This document shows, one piece after another, positions 17,019-26,203 of a DNA stretch of 64,000 nt. The stretch spans positions 1 through 64,000 of the forward strand of contig CACZQN010000041.1 of NCBI GenBank assembly GCA_902783375.1, read 5' to 3'. The notes under the pieces were generated by a model. It searched no databases and was not told where the DNA came from. It saw only the letters and a list, made by a program, of their open reading frames with translations. The first letter of the stretch is position 1; the number at the start of each line of letters is the position of its first letter. The stretch is from an uncultured Lachnospiraceae bacterium (GTDB taxonomy: Bacteria > Bacillota > Clostridia > Lachnospirales > Lachnospiraceae). Both the position numbers and the translations under genes were made by a program.

Positions 17019-17046
17019 TTACCTTCATGCCCTCTTATGGTATACT
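17019..17046 (+). promoter_or_regulatory. Putative promoter of the beta-xylosidase gene
   Basis: TTACCT (17019-17024) and TATACT (17041-17046) are 16 bp apart, 42 bp upstream of the ATG. The weak -35 fits an AraC-activated promoter. Confidence 0.45.
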
Positions 17047-17088
17047 GTTGCCATATGAATCACTTTACCAATCAGGAGGTAGGTACTT

Positions 17089-18741
17089 ATGGCAGAGAGA
17101 ACTTTTACAAACCCGATCATTCCGGGCTTTTATCCAGACCCATCGATCCTCAGAGTGGGTGACGATTACTATCTGATCCAGTCTTCGTTCAATCTCTTCC
17201 CGGGCATCCCGGTCTTTCACAGCAAGGACCTGGTGAACTGGGAGCAGATCGGCAATGCGCTTGACCGTCCTTCGCAGCACTTTGTGCCGGGAGATGCGAC
17301 GAACGGCGGCGTCATGGCGCCGACCATCCGGTATCACGAAGGCGTATACTATATCATCGTCATGAACTTTGCGATCGGTTCGAACGTCATGCTGACCGCG
17401 ACGGATCCTGCAGGTCCGTGGTCTGATCCGATCCTTCTTCCGGACATCCCTGGCATCGACGCCTCCATTTTCTTTGACGCGGATGGAAAATGCTATGCGC
17501 AGGGTACCGGTTCTTTCGATGAGGACCTGAATCTGCTCCCGGACATCTTCGCACCGGGCAAGCGCGGTATCTGGGTCTGCGAATTCGATATCAAGACCAT
17601 GAAGGCCATTTCCCCGAAGAAATATGTCTGGGACTGCGCACTGAACGGTGCCCCGTCGCCGGAAGCGCCGCATCTGTATCAGAAGGATGGCTGGTACTAC
17701 CTCATCATCGCAGAAGGCGGAACCGAGCATTTTCACTCCGTGACGATCGCAAGAAGCCGTGAAGTCATGGGCCGCTATGAAGGATTTCAGGGGAATCCGA
17801 TCCTCACCCACAGACATCTCGGTTACGACTATCCGCTGGCAAATGTCGGTCACGCCGACATCGTGGAACTGCCGGATGGTTCCTGGTACGGCGTTGCACT
17901 CGCGAGCCGCTTCCTCGACGGCTATCACAAGAACCTCGGCCGCGAGACCGTTCTTTTCCCGGTGACCTGGGAGAACGACTGGCCGGTCTTCTGCCCGCTG
18001 ACCGGAAAGGTTGAACTCTCCTACCCGGCGCCGGCCTGCCTCCCGGAGGCGCCTGTCAGACCGGAACCGGCCTTCGATGACTTTGATGCAGACAGCCTTG
18101 CGCCGTACTGGGTCATGATCGGCACGCCGGATCCTTGTTATTATGAACTGAAGGATAGCAGCCTCGTCCTGAATCTGAATCCGCGTTCCGTCATCGACAA
18201 GCCATATCCGATGCGGATCGCCATGACGGAAAAGCCGGACATCCAGCTGCTCAGCTTCGTTGCTCGCAGACAGCGCTCCTTCAACTTCGACTTTACCGCA
18301 GCCCTCGCTTTCACACCTCAGGCAGAGGGCGAGAGCGCTGGCATCCTGCTTGACCACAACGGAAACGAATACCTCCTGGAATACGGGTTATTTGACGGAG
18401 AAAAGAAGATCCGCGTCTCCGAGATCCTCATCCATGTCTCGGGGAACTTCTTCGAGAACAACCAGAAGGCTGAGAAGACCGTCACGGTCCTGGCAGAGCT
18501 TCCGTGTGACGCAGATGCGCTGGTCCTGCGGATCTCGGAAAGAGACCATCGTCTGCTCTTTGCCGCCGGCGAGACGGAAGAATCTCTGACCACCCTTCCG
18601 GCAGAAGGCGATGCACGCAAGCTGAACGTCCCGGTCGACGGCGGCATGGTCGGCTCGATCATCGGTGTCTATGCCACCGCAACCGGCAAGGAAAGCAAGA
18701 ACCAGGCAGCATTTGGCTGGACCTGCTATCAGGATAACTGA
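17089..18741 (+). CDS. GH43 beta-xylosidase / alpha-arabinofuranosidase
   Basis: A 550-residue glycoside hydrolase. The five-bladed propeller carries the GH43 catalytic set: Asp17 in FYPDPSIL (base), an Asp near 124 in PGIDASIFFD (pKa modulator) and a Glu near 191 in PSPEAPHLYQ (acid). Residues about 330-550 form the C-terminal beta-sandwich common in GH43 beta-xylosidases of this length. There is no signal peptide, so it cleaves xylo- or arabino-oligosaccharides in the cytoplasm. AGGAGGTAGGTACTT gives a strong ribosome site. Likely activated by the divergent AraC regulator. Xylosidase rather than arabinosidase is the more probable activity but is not settled. Confidence 0.92.
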   Translation: MAERTFTNPIIPGFYPDPSILRVGDDYYLIQSSFNLFPGIPVFHSKDLVNWEQIGNALDRPSQHFVPGDATNGGVMAPTIRYHEGVYYIIVMNFAIGSNVMLTATDPAGPWSDPILLPDIPGIDASIFFDADGKCYAQGTGSFDEDLNLLPDIFAPGKRGIWVCEFDIKTMKAISPKKYVWDCALNGAPSPEAPHLYQKDGWYYLIIAEGGTEHFHSVTIARSREVMGRYEGFQGNPILTHRHLGYDYPLANVGHADIVELPDGSWYGVALASRFLDGYHKNLGRETVLFPVTWENDWPVFCPLTGKVELSYPAPACLPEAPVRPEPAFDDFDADSLAPYWVMIGTPDPCYYELKDSSLVLNLNPRSVIDKPYPMRIAMTEKPDIQLLSFVARRQRSFNFDFTAALAFTPQAEGESAGILLDHNGNEYLLEYGLFDGEKKIRVSEILIHVSGNFFENNQKAEKTVTVLAELPCDADALVLRISERDHRLLFAAGETEESLTTLPAEGDARKLNVPVDGGMVGSIIGVYATATGKESKNQAAFGWTCYQDN

Positions 18742-18765
18742 ATACCATCGCCTCACACGGCATGC

Positions 18766-18796
18766 AAAAAGCACCTGGATCTCCAGGTGCTTTTTT
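18766..18796. terminator. Bidirectional terminator between two GH43 genes
   Basis: AAAAAGCACCTGG and CCAGGTGCTTTTTT form a perfect stem with a 4-nt loop, A and T runs on each side, between the convergent ends of the two GH43 genes. Confidence 0.9.
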
Positions 18797-18806
18797 ATGA
18801 AAAAGA

Positions 18807-20339
18807 TTACTTCAGTGCAAATTCCAGGATGTCGATCGCACCCTTTCCTTCAAAGTACAGGCAGATCTCCGATCCCTTCTCCGGCTGCATGAGCGGTGCC
18901 GTGATCTCGGCTTTCGCGAGCCACCAGTCTGTATTCGGCGTAATCTCAACCTGTCCCAGCGTCTCCCCGCGCTCACCATTCCGGATATACAGTGTTCCTG
19001 TGGCTTTCCCGCGGAGCCGGACGATCACTTTCTTCGTCTTTGTCAGATCGAAATAGCGGAACAGGGCGTAGGATTTGTCCTTGAAATTCGTGATGTACTG
19101 GCGCGGCGGCTTCTTCACGCCTTCCCCGCGTGCTTCCGCCTGCTTCCAGATCTCCACATCGTAGTCGCGGCCGCTCTGGGTCAGGAACGGGAACTTCATC
19201 CCCATTGCAAGCTGGTGGGACACAGCCTGCTTGAAATTCTTATGCAGATGGCAGACGCAGGATGCCGGATAGATGCCCTCGCCCGGGAGCGGGCCCTCGC
19301 CAAATGCCTGGCTGGTCAGTTCTGCCTGCAGGAACCGTCCGTCCTCTGTCAGCGTGATCTTCTGGGCACAGCCCTGGCGTGAGAAGTTTGACCGCTGGGT
19401 CTGCCGATGATAGAAGATGTAATACTCGCCGTTGATGCACTCGATGCCGCCGTGGTCGTTGCCCCAGGCATTCAGAAGATTCGGATTCGCTGCATGGATT
19501 TCCGTGTCCTCTTCAAACACATCCGCATTGCTGACCAGCACGCCGCCATAGCGGTAGCCGCCGTCCGGGCGGTCACTCACAGCATAGCAGAGCTGGTGCA
19601 TGGCAACGGAGGAATAAACAAGATAGTACTTTCCCCGGATCTTCCGGATCGAGCTCGCCTCGAACATCTCATGGCCGGCAAAACTCGTCAGATCTGCACC
19701 ACCATAGGTCTCCGGATCCCGGTCTCCGTCTGCTTCACCGAGCACCGGCAGCACCTTCCTCGGCTCTCCCTTGACAGTCACCATGTCCTCTTCAAGTTCC
19801 ATGACAACGGAGGCCTTCGGCCGCTTGCCGATGTCCTTGCGGATACGCGGGCCATTTCCGGAATACAGATAGATCCGCCCGTCATCGTCGCGGAACACGC
19901 CCGGGTCAAATTGGATCGTATCGCCCGGTCTGCGGCCGATCTCCACGCCTTCCTGGTCATGCACAATGTCATAGTATTCATAGGTGCCGGCCGGCGTATC
20001 ACAGACCGCCACGCCGATCTCCGCGAAATCCCCGTCCGGGCAGTAATAGAGATAATATCTCCCGTCCGGTCCCTGACAGACGTCCGGTGCCCAGAGATAC
20101 CGGCTGCCGTCCATCATCCGCGGATCCGCTTTTCTCGAATAGATCACGCCTTCGTAGCGCCACTCGGTGAGATCGTTCAGATCCGCCGAATAACAGACAT
20201 AATCGTTCATGCAGAATTTATTCCCGTCAAACCGGTCATGGCTCCCGTAGATGTAGATGCGGTCGCCGAATACATACGGCTCACCGTCCGGGATATATTC
20301 ATATTCTCTTGTGTAAGGGTTCAAACGATAATCGCTCAT
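18807..20339 (-). CDS. GH43 family hydrolase with C-terminal carbohydrate-binding-like domain
   Basis: A 510-residue protein. The start at 20339 (MSDYRLNPYTREY) follows GGGAGGTCATCAGC. Propeller motifs: GDRIYIYGSHD (about 25-35), LWAPDVCQGPDGRYYLYY (about 92-109), FDPGVFRDDDGRIYLYSG (about 147-164) and EASSIRKIRGKYYLVY (about 235-250, with the likely acid Glu). The last roughly 130 residues form a beta-rich domain ending in KGAIDILEFALK, resembling a CBM6-like module. This architecture is seen in GH43 arabinofuranosidases. No signal peptide. Convergent with the first GH43 gene; not in an obvious operon with it. Confidence 0.88.
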   Translation of the reverse strand: MSDYRLNPYTREYEYIPDGEPYVFGDRIYIYGSHDRFDGNKFCMNDYVCYSADLNDLTEWRYEGVIYSRKADPRMMDGSRYLWAPDVCQGPDGRYYLYYCPDGDFAEIGVAVCDTPAGTYEYYDIVHDQEGVEIGRRPGDTIQFDPGVFRDDDGRIYLYSGNGPRIRKDIGKRPKASVVMELEEDMVTVKGEPRKVLPVLGEADGDRDPETYGGADLTSFAGHEMFEASSIRKIRGKYYLVYSSVAMHQLCYAVSDRPDGGYRYGGVLVSNADVFEEDTEIHAANPNLLNAWGNDHGGIECINGEYYIFYHRQTQRSNFSRQGCAQKITLTEDGRFLQAELTSQAFGEGPLPGEGIYPASCVCHLHKNFKQAVSHQLAMGMKFPFLTQSGRDYDVEIWKQAEARGEGVKKPPRQYITNFKDKSYALFRYFDLTKTKKVIVRLRGKATGTLYIRNGERGETLGQVEITPNTDWWLAKAEITAPLMQPEKGSEICLYFEGKGAIDILEFALK

Positions 20340-20385
20340 GCTGATGACCTCCCATTCGTGTCTTCCTGTCAATTATAACATATAA

Positions 20386-20413
20386 AGGCAGTCCGTTCAA
20401 CAACGGACTGCCT
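20386..20413 (-). terminator. Terminator of the aminotransferase-thrH unit
   Basis: AGGCAGTCCGTT and AACGGACTGCCT form a perfect 12-bp stem with a 4-nt loop; on the minus strand it is followed by TTTATATG. It lies 40 bases past the thrH-like stop. Confidence 0.75.
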
Positions 20414-20452
20414 CAGATCTGCAGTTCTGCAATTATTTCCAGCGTGATCGGA

Positions 20453-21097
20453 TCACAGTGCTGCCCGGATCCCTGCAAGGAATTCGTCATACGTCTCGAA
20501 TGCCGGCAGATCCGGATTCGCCTGGATGATGGCCTCGGTCGAGCGGAACAGGAACCCTGCCTTGCTTGCCCGGATCATCCCGAGATCATTAAAGGAGTCA
20601 CCTGCCGCGATGGTCTGAAAACCCACGCTCTGCAGAGCTTTGACGGTTGCGAGCTTCGACTGCTCCACGCGCATGCGGAAGCCGATGATCTCGCCCGGCT
20701 TCACGCCCGGGTGCGCTGCCGCATAGGCCTCATCTGCCACCTCCAGGGTGTTGCAGAAGAGCGTCGGCCAGCCGAGATTCTTCATCAGTGGTGTTGCGAA
20801 CTGGGTAAATGTATCGCTGATGATGATGACCTGGGTCTCAGCCCGCAGCGCGTCCAGGAATTCCTTCGCGCCTTCCATCGGCTCGATGGTCTGAATCACG
20901 TCCTGGATCTCCTTCAGACCCAGTCCGTGCTCTTTTAAAATGCCGATCCGCCACCGCATCAGTTTGTCGTAGTCCGGCTCATCCCTGGTGGTCCTTTTCA
21001 GTTCCGGGATCCCCGATGCCTTCGAGAAGGCAATCCAGATCTCCGGTACCAGCACCCCTTCGAGATCAAGACAGACGACGTTCATATCGTTGCTCAT
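20453..21097 (-). CDS. thrH: ThrH-like HAD phosphatase (phosphoserine phosphatase / homoserine kinase type)
   Basis: A 214-residue HAD hydrolase. Start at 21097 after GAGGAAATATCC. Motif I is VCLDLEGVLVPE, with the Asp-x-Glu variation that is typical of ThrH; motif II lies in IIISDTFTQ, and motif IV is AAGDSFNDLGMI. ThrH dephosphorylates phosphoserine and can transfer phosphate to homoserine. It follows the aspartate aminotransferase gene by 50 bases on the same strand, so the pair could serve aspartate/serine/homoserine metabolism. Substrate specificity is inferred from family resemblance. Confidence 0.85.
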   Translation of the reverse strand: MSNDMNVVCLDLEGVLVPEIWIAFSKASGIPELKRTTRDEPDYDKLMRWRIGILKEHGLGLKEIQDVIQTIEPMEGAKEFLDALRAETQVIIISDTFTQFATPLMKNLGWPTLFCNTLEVADEAYAAAHPGVKPGEIIGFRMRVEQSKLATVKALQSVGFQTIAAGDSFNDLGMIRASKAGFLFRSTEAIIQANPDLPAFETYDEFLAGIRAAL

Positions 21098-21147
21098 GGA
21101 TATTTCCTCTTTCTTATCCTGCTTATCTTTCTGCTTGCCTGTTGTCC

Positions 21148-22458
21148 TCAATTCCCATCTTTTGTACTGTTGAACTTCGTCTCCAGGATCACGTCGATCG
21201 TCACGATCTTCGTGGAAACCGCGAGGATTTCGGTCGCAAGCTTCAGGTCGGAGACAGACGGGAAGGACGGTGCGATACGGATGTTGTTGTCATACGGATC
21301 CTTGCCGCCCGGCCATGTTGCGCCGGCCGGTGTCATCACGACGCCGGCTCTCTGGCAGCGCGCCACGATCCGCTTTGCACAGCCGTTCATCGTCGTATAG
21401 GAAATGAAATATCCGCCCTTCGGCTTGGTCCAGGTCGCGATCTGCAGGTCCGAAAGCTTTTCGTCCAGGATATTCTCCACCATCTCAAACTTCGGGCGCA
21501 GGATGTCTGCGTGCTTTCTCATGTGCTCGACCATCCCGTGAATATCGCCGAAGAAGCGCACATGACGGAGCTGGTTCACCTTGTCATGGCCGATGGTCTG
21601 GATCGGCAGCTGTGTCCGGATGTCCTCCAGGTTGTTCTGGGAAGCTGCGAGGCAGGCAATACCGGAGCCCGGGAACGAAATCTTACTGGTCGAGGCGAAC
21701 TTGTAGACCATGTCCGGGTTTCCTGCTCTCTTGCATTCTGCGAGGATCTCGATGACGTGATCCTGGTCCAGGTCGTACAGATGGTGGATCGTGTAGGCAT
21801 TGTCCCAGAAGATCCGGAAGTCTTTTGCCGCCGGCTTCAGTCTTGCAAATCTTCTGACGGTCTCGTCGGAGTAGGAGTTTCCGGTCGGATTCGAATACTT
21901 CGGCACGCACCAGATGCCCTTGATAGAATCGTCATTCGCCACCAGCTCTTCGATCATGTCCATATCCGGACCGGTCTCCAGCATCGGCACCGGGACATTT
22001 TCAAAGCCAAAGAACTCCGTGATCGCGAAATGCCGGTCATAGCCCGGTACGACGCAGAGGAACTTCACCTTGTCCAGCTTGCACCACGGGGTGTTGCCCA
22101 TGACGCCGTGGGTGTAGCAGCGGGAGATCTGGTCATACATGACATTCAGGGAAGAGTTTCCGTAAATGATGATGTGCGTCGGCGGCACTTCCATCATGTC
22201 CGCAAGCAGTTCCTTCGCTTCCGGAATGCCGTCCAGTACACCGTAGTTTCTGCAGTCCCGGCCCATCTCATCCCGGAGCTCGCTCTCCGAGTTCAGGACA
22301 TCCATCAGTCCCATGGAGAGATCCAGCTGCTGGGTGCACGGCTTGCCGCGGCTCATATCGAGCGTCAGATCCATCGCCTGATATGCCTTGTACTCCTTCT
22401 TCAGCGCAGCACGCTCCGCTACGAGTTCCTCTTTGGTCATCTCTTCGTATAACTTCAT
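21148..22458 (-). CDS. Class I aspartate aminotransferase, type Ic (MocR-like fold)
   Basis: A 436-residue PLP enzyme. Features: DLTLDMSRGKP at about residue 30, GNSSLNVMYD near 100 (PLP phosphate contact), CVPKYSNPTG near 185 (the Asn/Pro loop), FWDNAYTIHHL near 218 and the Schiff-base Lys in STSKISFPGSG near 262. The atypical SKISFPG motif and length match the type Ic aspartate aminotransferase group (Asp_aminotransf family) rather than classical AspC. It converts aspartate and 2-oxoglutarate to oxaloacetate and glutamate. It has a consensus-like promoter at 22553-22581 and GGAGGAACGC before the ATG. Confidence 0.9.
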   Translation of the reverse strand: MKLYEEMTKEELVAERAALKKEYKAYQAMDLTLDMSRGKPCTQQLDLSMGLMDVLNSESELRDEMGRDCRNYGVLDGIPEAKELLADMMEVPPTHIIIYGNSSLNVMYDQISRCYTHGVMGNTPWCKLDKVKFLCVVPGYDRHFAITEFFGFENVPVPMLETGPDMDMIEELVANDDSIKGIWCVPKYSNPTGNSYSDETVRRFARLKPAAKDFRIFWDNAYTIHHLYDLDQDHVIEILAECKRAGNPDMVYKFASTSKISFPGSGIACLAASQNNLEDIRTQLPIQTIGHDKVNQLRHVRFFGDIHGMVEHMRKHADILRPKFEMVENILDEKLSDLQIATWTKPKGGYFISYTTMNGCAKRIVARCQRAGVVMTPAGATWPGGKDPYDNNIRIAPSFPSVSDLKLATEILAVSTKIVTIDVILETKFNSTKDGN

Positions 22459-22516
22459 GCGTTCCTCCGTTTCTTATCGATATTCCTTTTACGGACAGTT
22501 GGTTCCTGCGATGTAC

Positions 22517-22535
22517 CTGCCGCCGCGCGGCGGGT
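22517..22535 (-). other. GC-rich leader hairpin upstream of the aminotransferase
   Basis: CCTGCCGCC and GGCGGG can fold into a compact stem in the 5' leader between the promoter and the aminotransferase start. No riboswitch consensus was recognised. The rest of 22459-22753 holds only the promoter below and the leader of the next gene. Confidence 0.35.
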
Positions 22536-22552
22536 TGTATACATGTATGCGC

Positions 22553-22581
22553 ATTATAGCATGCACTTCTCTTTTTGGCAA
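22553..22581 (-). promoter_or_regulatory. Consensus-like promoter of the aminotransferase-thrH unit
   Basis: On the minus strand TTGCCA (22576-22581) and TATAAT (22553-22558) are separated by exactly 17 bp. The transcript would have a leader of about 85 bases before the ATG at 22458. Confidence 0.75.
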
Positions 22582-22753
22582 GTGCGAAGTTTGGCAGGAT
22601 TCTCATGCAATGTCATACCTGGCCCGATAATTTCATTTTGGTAATTTCATTTTTTTGATGTGGCATTACAAACCAGCTTTGTGATATGATCGTCAGAGAA
22701 TGGCAATGCACATATCAATTGCACAAATCACTTTCAGAAAGGGTGGACTACAG

Positions 22754-23635
22754 ATGGATTTAACAAGATTTGTCGAGCGTGCGACACCGCTCCGTGTTCT
22801 GAATGTCCTTGTTTCCCAGAATGGGGAACTGATCGGGAAATATGACTGGGAGGGGGATATCCGCCGGAATGCCTACTCCGCCAGCAAGAGTTTCACTTCT
22901 GCCGCTGTCGGCATCGCGCAGAAAGAAGGCCTGCTTTCGATCGATGAGAAGCTGGTCGATGCTTTCAAAGAGGATCTGCCGGATATCGTCAGTCCGGAGC
23001 TGGAAGCTGCCACGGTCCGGGATCTGCTCACCATGAGCCTCGGCCAGGAACACCCGCACCTGATGGGCGAGCAGCGGCCGCACTACCCGGAGACGGACTG
23101 GGTGAAGCTTTCCCTTTCCCTCCCATTCACCAGCATGCCGGGCGAGACATTTCTTTATAATAATGTAGGTCCGTATCTTGCAGGCATCCTCGTGCAGCGC
23201 CGGGCCGGCCAGAGTCTGACCGCTTATCTGGAGCCGCGCCTCTTCACGCCGCTCGGAATCCGGCACACGGTCTGGGAGGAAGATCCCCTCGGCTGCACCT
23301 TCGGTGCCGGCGGCCTTTTTATCTGCACGGAAGAACTGCACCGGTTCGGCCAGCTCTACCTGCAGGAAGGAAACTGGAATGGAAAGCAGCTCATCCCGGC
23401 GGAGTGGGTGAGAGAAAGTCTTTCCATCCAGGGCGCAGCAAATCCGCACAACCCGTACGGCTATGGCTATCTCTTCTGGGGCGGTCCGGAGGGCACGTTC
23501 CGCGCCGACGGCAAATACTGCCAGCTCTCGATCATCTGCCGCGATAAAAACGCCGTCATCTCGATGATGAGCGAATGCCGTGACGAAGGCACACTGATGA
23601 AAGCCATCTTTGAAGAGATCTGGCCACAGCTGTAA
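22754..23635 (+). CDS. Beta-lactamase-fold serine hydrolase (class C-like)
   Basis: A 293-residue protein of the beta-lactamase/D-alanyl-D-alanine carboxypeptidase-like family. The start at 22754 (MDLTRFVERA) is chosen from AAAGGGTGG upstream. Catalytic motifs: SASKSF (Ser-x-x-Lys, near residue 47), YNNVGPYLAG (Tyr-x-Asn, near 136) and a third box around FRADGKYCQL (near 253; typical KTG replaced). No signal peptide or membrane segment, so it is not a secreted beta-lactamase. More likely an esterase or peptidase of unknown substrate. It stands alone and is convergent with the Nudix gene. Confidence 0.82.
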   Translation: MDLTRFVERATPLRVLNVLVSQNGELIGKYDWEGDIRRNAYSASKSFTSAAVGIAQKEGLLSIDEKLVDAFKEDLPDIVSPELEAATVRDLLTMSLGQEHPHLMGEQRPHYPETDWVKLSLSLPFTSMPGETFLYNNVGPYLAGILVQRRAGQSLTAYLEPRLFTPLGIRHTVWEEDPLGCTFGAGGLFICTEELHRFGQLYLQEGNWNGKQLIPAEWVRESLSIQGAANPHNPYGYGYLFWGGPEGTFRADGKYCQLSIICRDKNAVISMMSECRDEGTLMKAIFEEIWPQL

Positions 23636-23659
23636 TCTGGCCACGGCTTTAAACCATTC

Positions 23660-23687
23660 AAGCCTGTCATCCTGGATGACAGGCTTT
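23660..23687. terminator. Bidirectional terminator, serine hydrolase / Nudix genes
   Basis: AAGCCTGTCAT and ATGACAGGCTT form a perfect stem with a 5-nt loop and flanking T runs, between convergent stops at 23635 and 23714. A short direct repeat (TATCTTGCTTT twice) follows. Confidence 0.85.
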
Positions 23688-23713
23688 TATCTTGCTTTTA
23701 TCTTGCTTTTTTC

Positions 23714-24262
23714 TCACAGGCAGCGTTTTGCTGCTTTCAGGATGGCAACCTGGGTTTTCCCGTCGGTGATCTTTCCGTCCATGATCTCCTGCACAGCGTC
23801 TGCAAGAGGTTCTGTAAAGACATTCAGGAATTCATCATCGTCGAGGTGGCGCTCGCCCTGGTGCAGGCCGGTTGCGAGATAGAGGGTGATCTTCTCATCG
23901 CTGTAGGCAGCTGCAGGATGATACTCGCCGAGCACCTGCCAGTTGTCGGCCGTGAAGCCGGTCTCTTCTTCCAGTTCTCTTTTTGCCGCTGCCAGGCGGT
24001 CCTCGCCGATATGATCAAGCTTCCCGGCTGGGATCTCCGTAATGACCTGCGCAATCGGGTAGCGGAACTGTCGTTCCAGGATGATCTCACCCTCTTCCGT
24101 CAATGCCACAATGGCGACAGCGCCTTTATGGCGTATCGTCTCTCTCGTCGCCGAAGCGCCGTTCGGCAGTTCGACCGTGTCCTTCAGTACATGCAGAACC
24201 TCTCCGTCAAAAATCTCTTCAGAGGCAATCATCTTTTCTTCCAGATTCTCTGTATACTCCAT
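23714..24262 (-). CDS. Nudix hydrolase, ADP-ribose pyrophosphatase-like
   Basis: A 182-residue Nudix enzyme. The start at 24262 (MEYTENLEEK) follows AAGGAAGCGAT. It has the ADP-ribose-pyrophosphatase layout: EEIFDGEVLHVLKDTVELPNG, a beta strand with HKGAVAIVAL, and the Nudix box with REL-EEE-TG. In the box the spacing from the first Gly to the first Glu (GKLDHIGE) is six residues instead of the usual five. The family clears ADP-ribose and related dinucleotide sugars using Mg2+. The catalytic Glu cluster is intact, so the insertion may be tolerated. Confidence 0.88.
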   Translation of the reverse strand: MEYTENLEEKMIASEEIFDGEVLHVLKDTVELPNGASATRETIRHKGAVAIVALTEEGEIILERQFRYPIAQVITEIPAGKLDHIGEDRLAAAKRELEEETGFTADNWQVLGEYHPAAAYSDEKITLYLATGLHQGERHLDDDEFLNVFTEPLADAVQEIMDGKITDGKTQVAILKAAKRCL

Positions 24263-24425
24263 ATCGCTTCCTTCTTTCTCTGACGTTACAACCCGTGTCT
24301 CCCCGCACTGCATCCTGCAGATCATTCGCCTGGAAAAGTACTGTCATTGTACAGCAATTTACGCGCCAGAACAAGAGCATCTGAAGAAACATCATCCATT
24401 TCGCCCCTTGTTAAAATCTACATGG

Positions 24426-24454
24426 TTGACATCCCATTTTGTTCTATTTATGGT
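24426..24454 (+). promoter_or_regulatory. Putative promoter of the DUF6273 lipoprotein unit
   Basis: TTGACA (24426-24431) and TATGGT (24449-24454) are 17 bp apart, about 85 bp before the lipoprotein ATG. Confidence 0.6.
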
Positions 24455-24537
24455 ATCGGGAGGATATATTCATGGGAGATTCGTCCGGTCGTCATCCGGT
24501 CGGATCTTCATAACAGGGAAGGAGAAAAGAGATAAGC

Positions 24538-26187
24538 ATGATGAACAATTTCAGGCGAACAGTCATCGGCCTGGGCGTGAGCTTTTTTGCCGCTCTGGCA
24601 CTCACGGCATGCTCCGGCGGGTCAACGGCTGTGAAACCAGAGACGGGGACAGCATCGGTCCAGCACGTCGAAGTGGCATCCACGGCAGACAAAAACGATG
24701 CGAACAGCAACACGACAGAAAACCAGAATGCTGCACCGTCGGCGGAAGCTCCCGCAGACGAAGGCACGAACAAAGGTGAAGATCAGGGCAAAGCGAAAAC
24801 AGACGACAGACCTTCAGATATGATCGATGCAAAGGGCATCGAGGCCGGTTCTGTCCTGGTGTTCGGAAACTATGAGCAGGACGGAGATGAAGAGAATGGA
24901 CCAGAACCCATCGACTGGATTGTTCTGGAAAATGAAGGTGGAAATCTGTTCCTGCTGAGCCGATATGTGCTGGATAACCAGCCATTTCTTACAGATGGCA
25001 AAGGCACCTGGGACATTTCTTCCCTGCGCACCTGGCTGAACTGTGAATTCTATGAAGCGGCCTTCTCCGATGAGGAGAGACAGCTGATTCAGGAAACGAA
25101 CCTGACGGCAGACCTCAATCCCCAGACCAGTATGGATCCTGGCGCGGATACACAGGACAATGTTTTCCTGCTGAGCATCTCCGAAGCAGAGCAGTATTTT
25201 CTCACCGACAGGGAACGGCAGTGCTGGTCCACACCTTTCGCTGTGGCGCAGGGTGCCTATACAGACGAACCTTATGAACTGACCGATGGCTGGATGCTGC
25301 GGTCTCCCGGTGGGGATCTGGAAAGTGTATCCTCTGTCAATTATAACGGGGCTATCCATTATAATGGAATCAAAAGCAGAACAGAAAATGCGGTTCGTCC
25401 GGCGCTCCGGGTCTCCGGAGGGACGTTCCGGGTTCTGAAAGATGGTACAGATGAACGGCAGCTGCAGATGGTACAGGACGAGGCCGATGCCTTCAATGCT
25501 TTTGGCCAGGAGCCGGCGGATGCATCCGGCCGTGCTTTTGACCAGGCCGGCATGGCAGGTGCCTCTGCCTGGTCCACAGTGGTTCTCGGAGCTTTTGAAC
25601 AGGACGGTGATACCGGAAATGGTGCGGAGCCGATCGAATGGATCGTCCTGTCCAATGACGGAGATTCGCTGCTTCTGGTGAGCCGCTATGCCCTGGACTG
25701 CAGGCCCTATCACGTGGTCCCCGGAAACATCACCTGGGAGGAAAGCTCCCTTCGTGCATGGCTGAACAGCGATTTTTACAACAGTGCCTTCTCTGAGGCA
25801 GAGCGCGATCGGATCCTGACAACAGATGTTCCGGCGGAAGCCAACCCCGATTATGAAACAGATCCCGGCAATGCCACACAGGACAGGATCTTTATGCTGA
25901 GTATATCAGAGGCACAAACTTATTTCGGAGCCAGCAAGATGGGTGATGACAGCCGGCAGTGCGAGGCGACTCCTTATGCCAAGGCCCAGGGAGCACAGAC
26001 CCGGAAGAAAGATGACCTGCGCTGCTATTACTGGCTGCGCAATCCTTCCCGAGGTACCACCGGCCGCAGCAGCAGCTTTGCTGCATATGTTGACAGCGGT
26101 GGCTCGATCCAGACTGTCGGAGATGCTACAAACAGTCTCCGTACCTATTCCGTACGGCCCGCCATCCGGGTCAATATTGCTCCATGA
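24538..26187 (+). CDS. Lipoprotein with two DUF6273 domains
   Basis: A 549-residue lipoprotein. The signal ends in the lipobox LTAC (Cys near residue 23), followed by a Ser/Thr/Ala/Asn-rich linker to about residue 100. Two homologous domains follow. Each opens with a FG-x-YEQDGD or LG-x-FEQDGD strand and contains EPIDWIVL (or EPIEWIVL), SLRTWLNCEFYEAAFSDEE (or the matching second copy) and a DNVFLLSISEAEQYF-like element. Domain 1 is about 105-295 and domain 2 about 345-549. These are DUF6273 domains, common in gut Firmicutes and related to formylglycine/C-type-lectin-like folds. It is followed after 16 bases by a TPR membrane protein. Function unknown; display on the cell surface is likely. 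Confidence 0.82.
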   Translation: MMNNFRRTVIGLGVSFFAALALTACSGGSTAVKPETGTASVQHVEVASTADKNDANSNTTENQNAAPSAEAPADEGTNKGEDQGKAKTDDRPSDMIDAKGIEAGSVLVFGNYEQDGDEENGPEPIDWIVLENEGGNLFLLSRYVLDNQPFLTDGKGTWDISSLRTWLNCEFYEAAFSDEERQLIQETNLTADLNPQTSMDPGADTQDNVFLLSISEAEQYFLTDRERQCWSTPFAVAQGAYTDEPYELTDGWMLRSPGGDLESVSSVNYNGAIHYNGIKSRTENAVRPALRVSGGTFRVLKDGTDERQLQMVQDEADAFNAFGQEPADASGRAFDQAGMAGASAWSTVVLGAFEQDGDTGNGAEPIEWIVLSNDGDSLLLVSRYALDCRPYHVVPGNITWEESSLRAWLNSDFYNSAFSEAERDRILTTDVPAEANPDYETDPGNATQDRIFMLSISEAQTYFGASKMGDDSRQCEATPYAKAQGAQTRKKDDLRCYYWLRNPSRGTTGRSSSFAAYVDSGGSIQTVGDATNSLRTYSVRPAIRVNIAP

Positions 26188-26203
26188 AAAGAGGATAAAA
26201 AAC

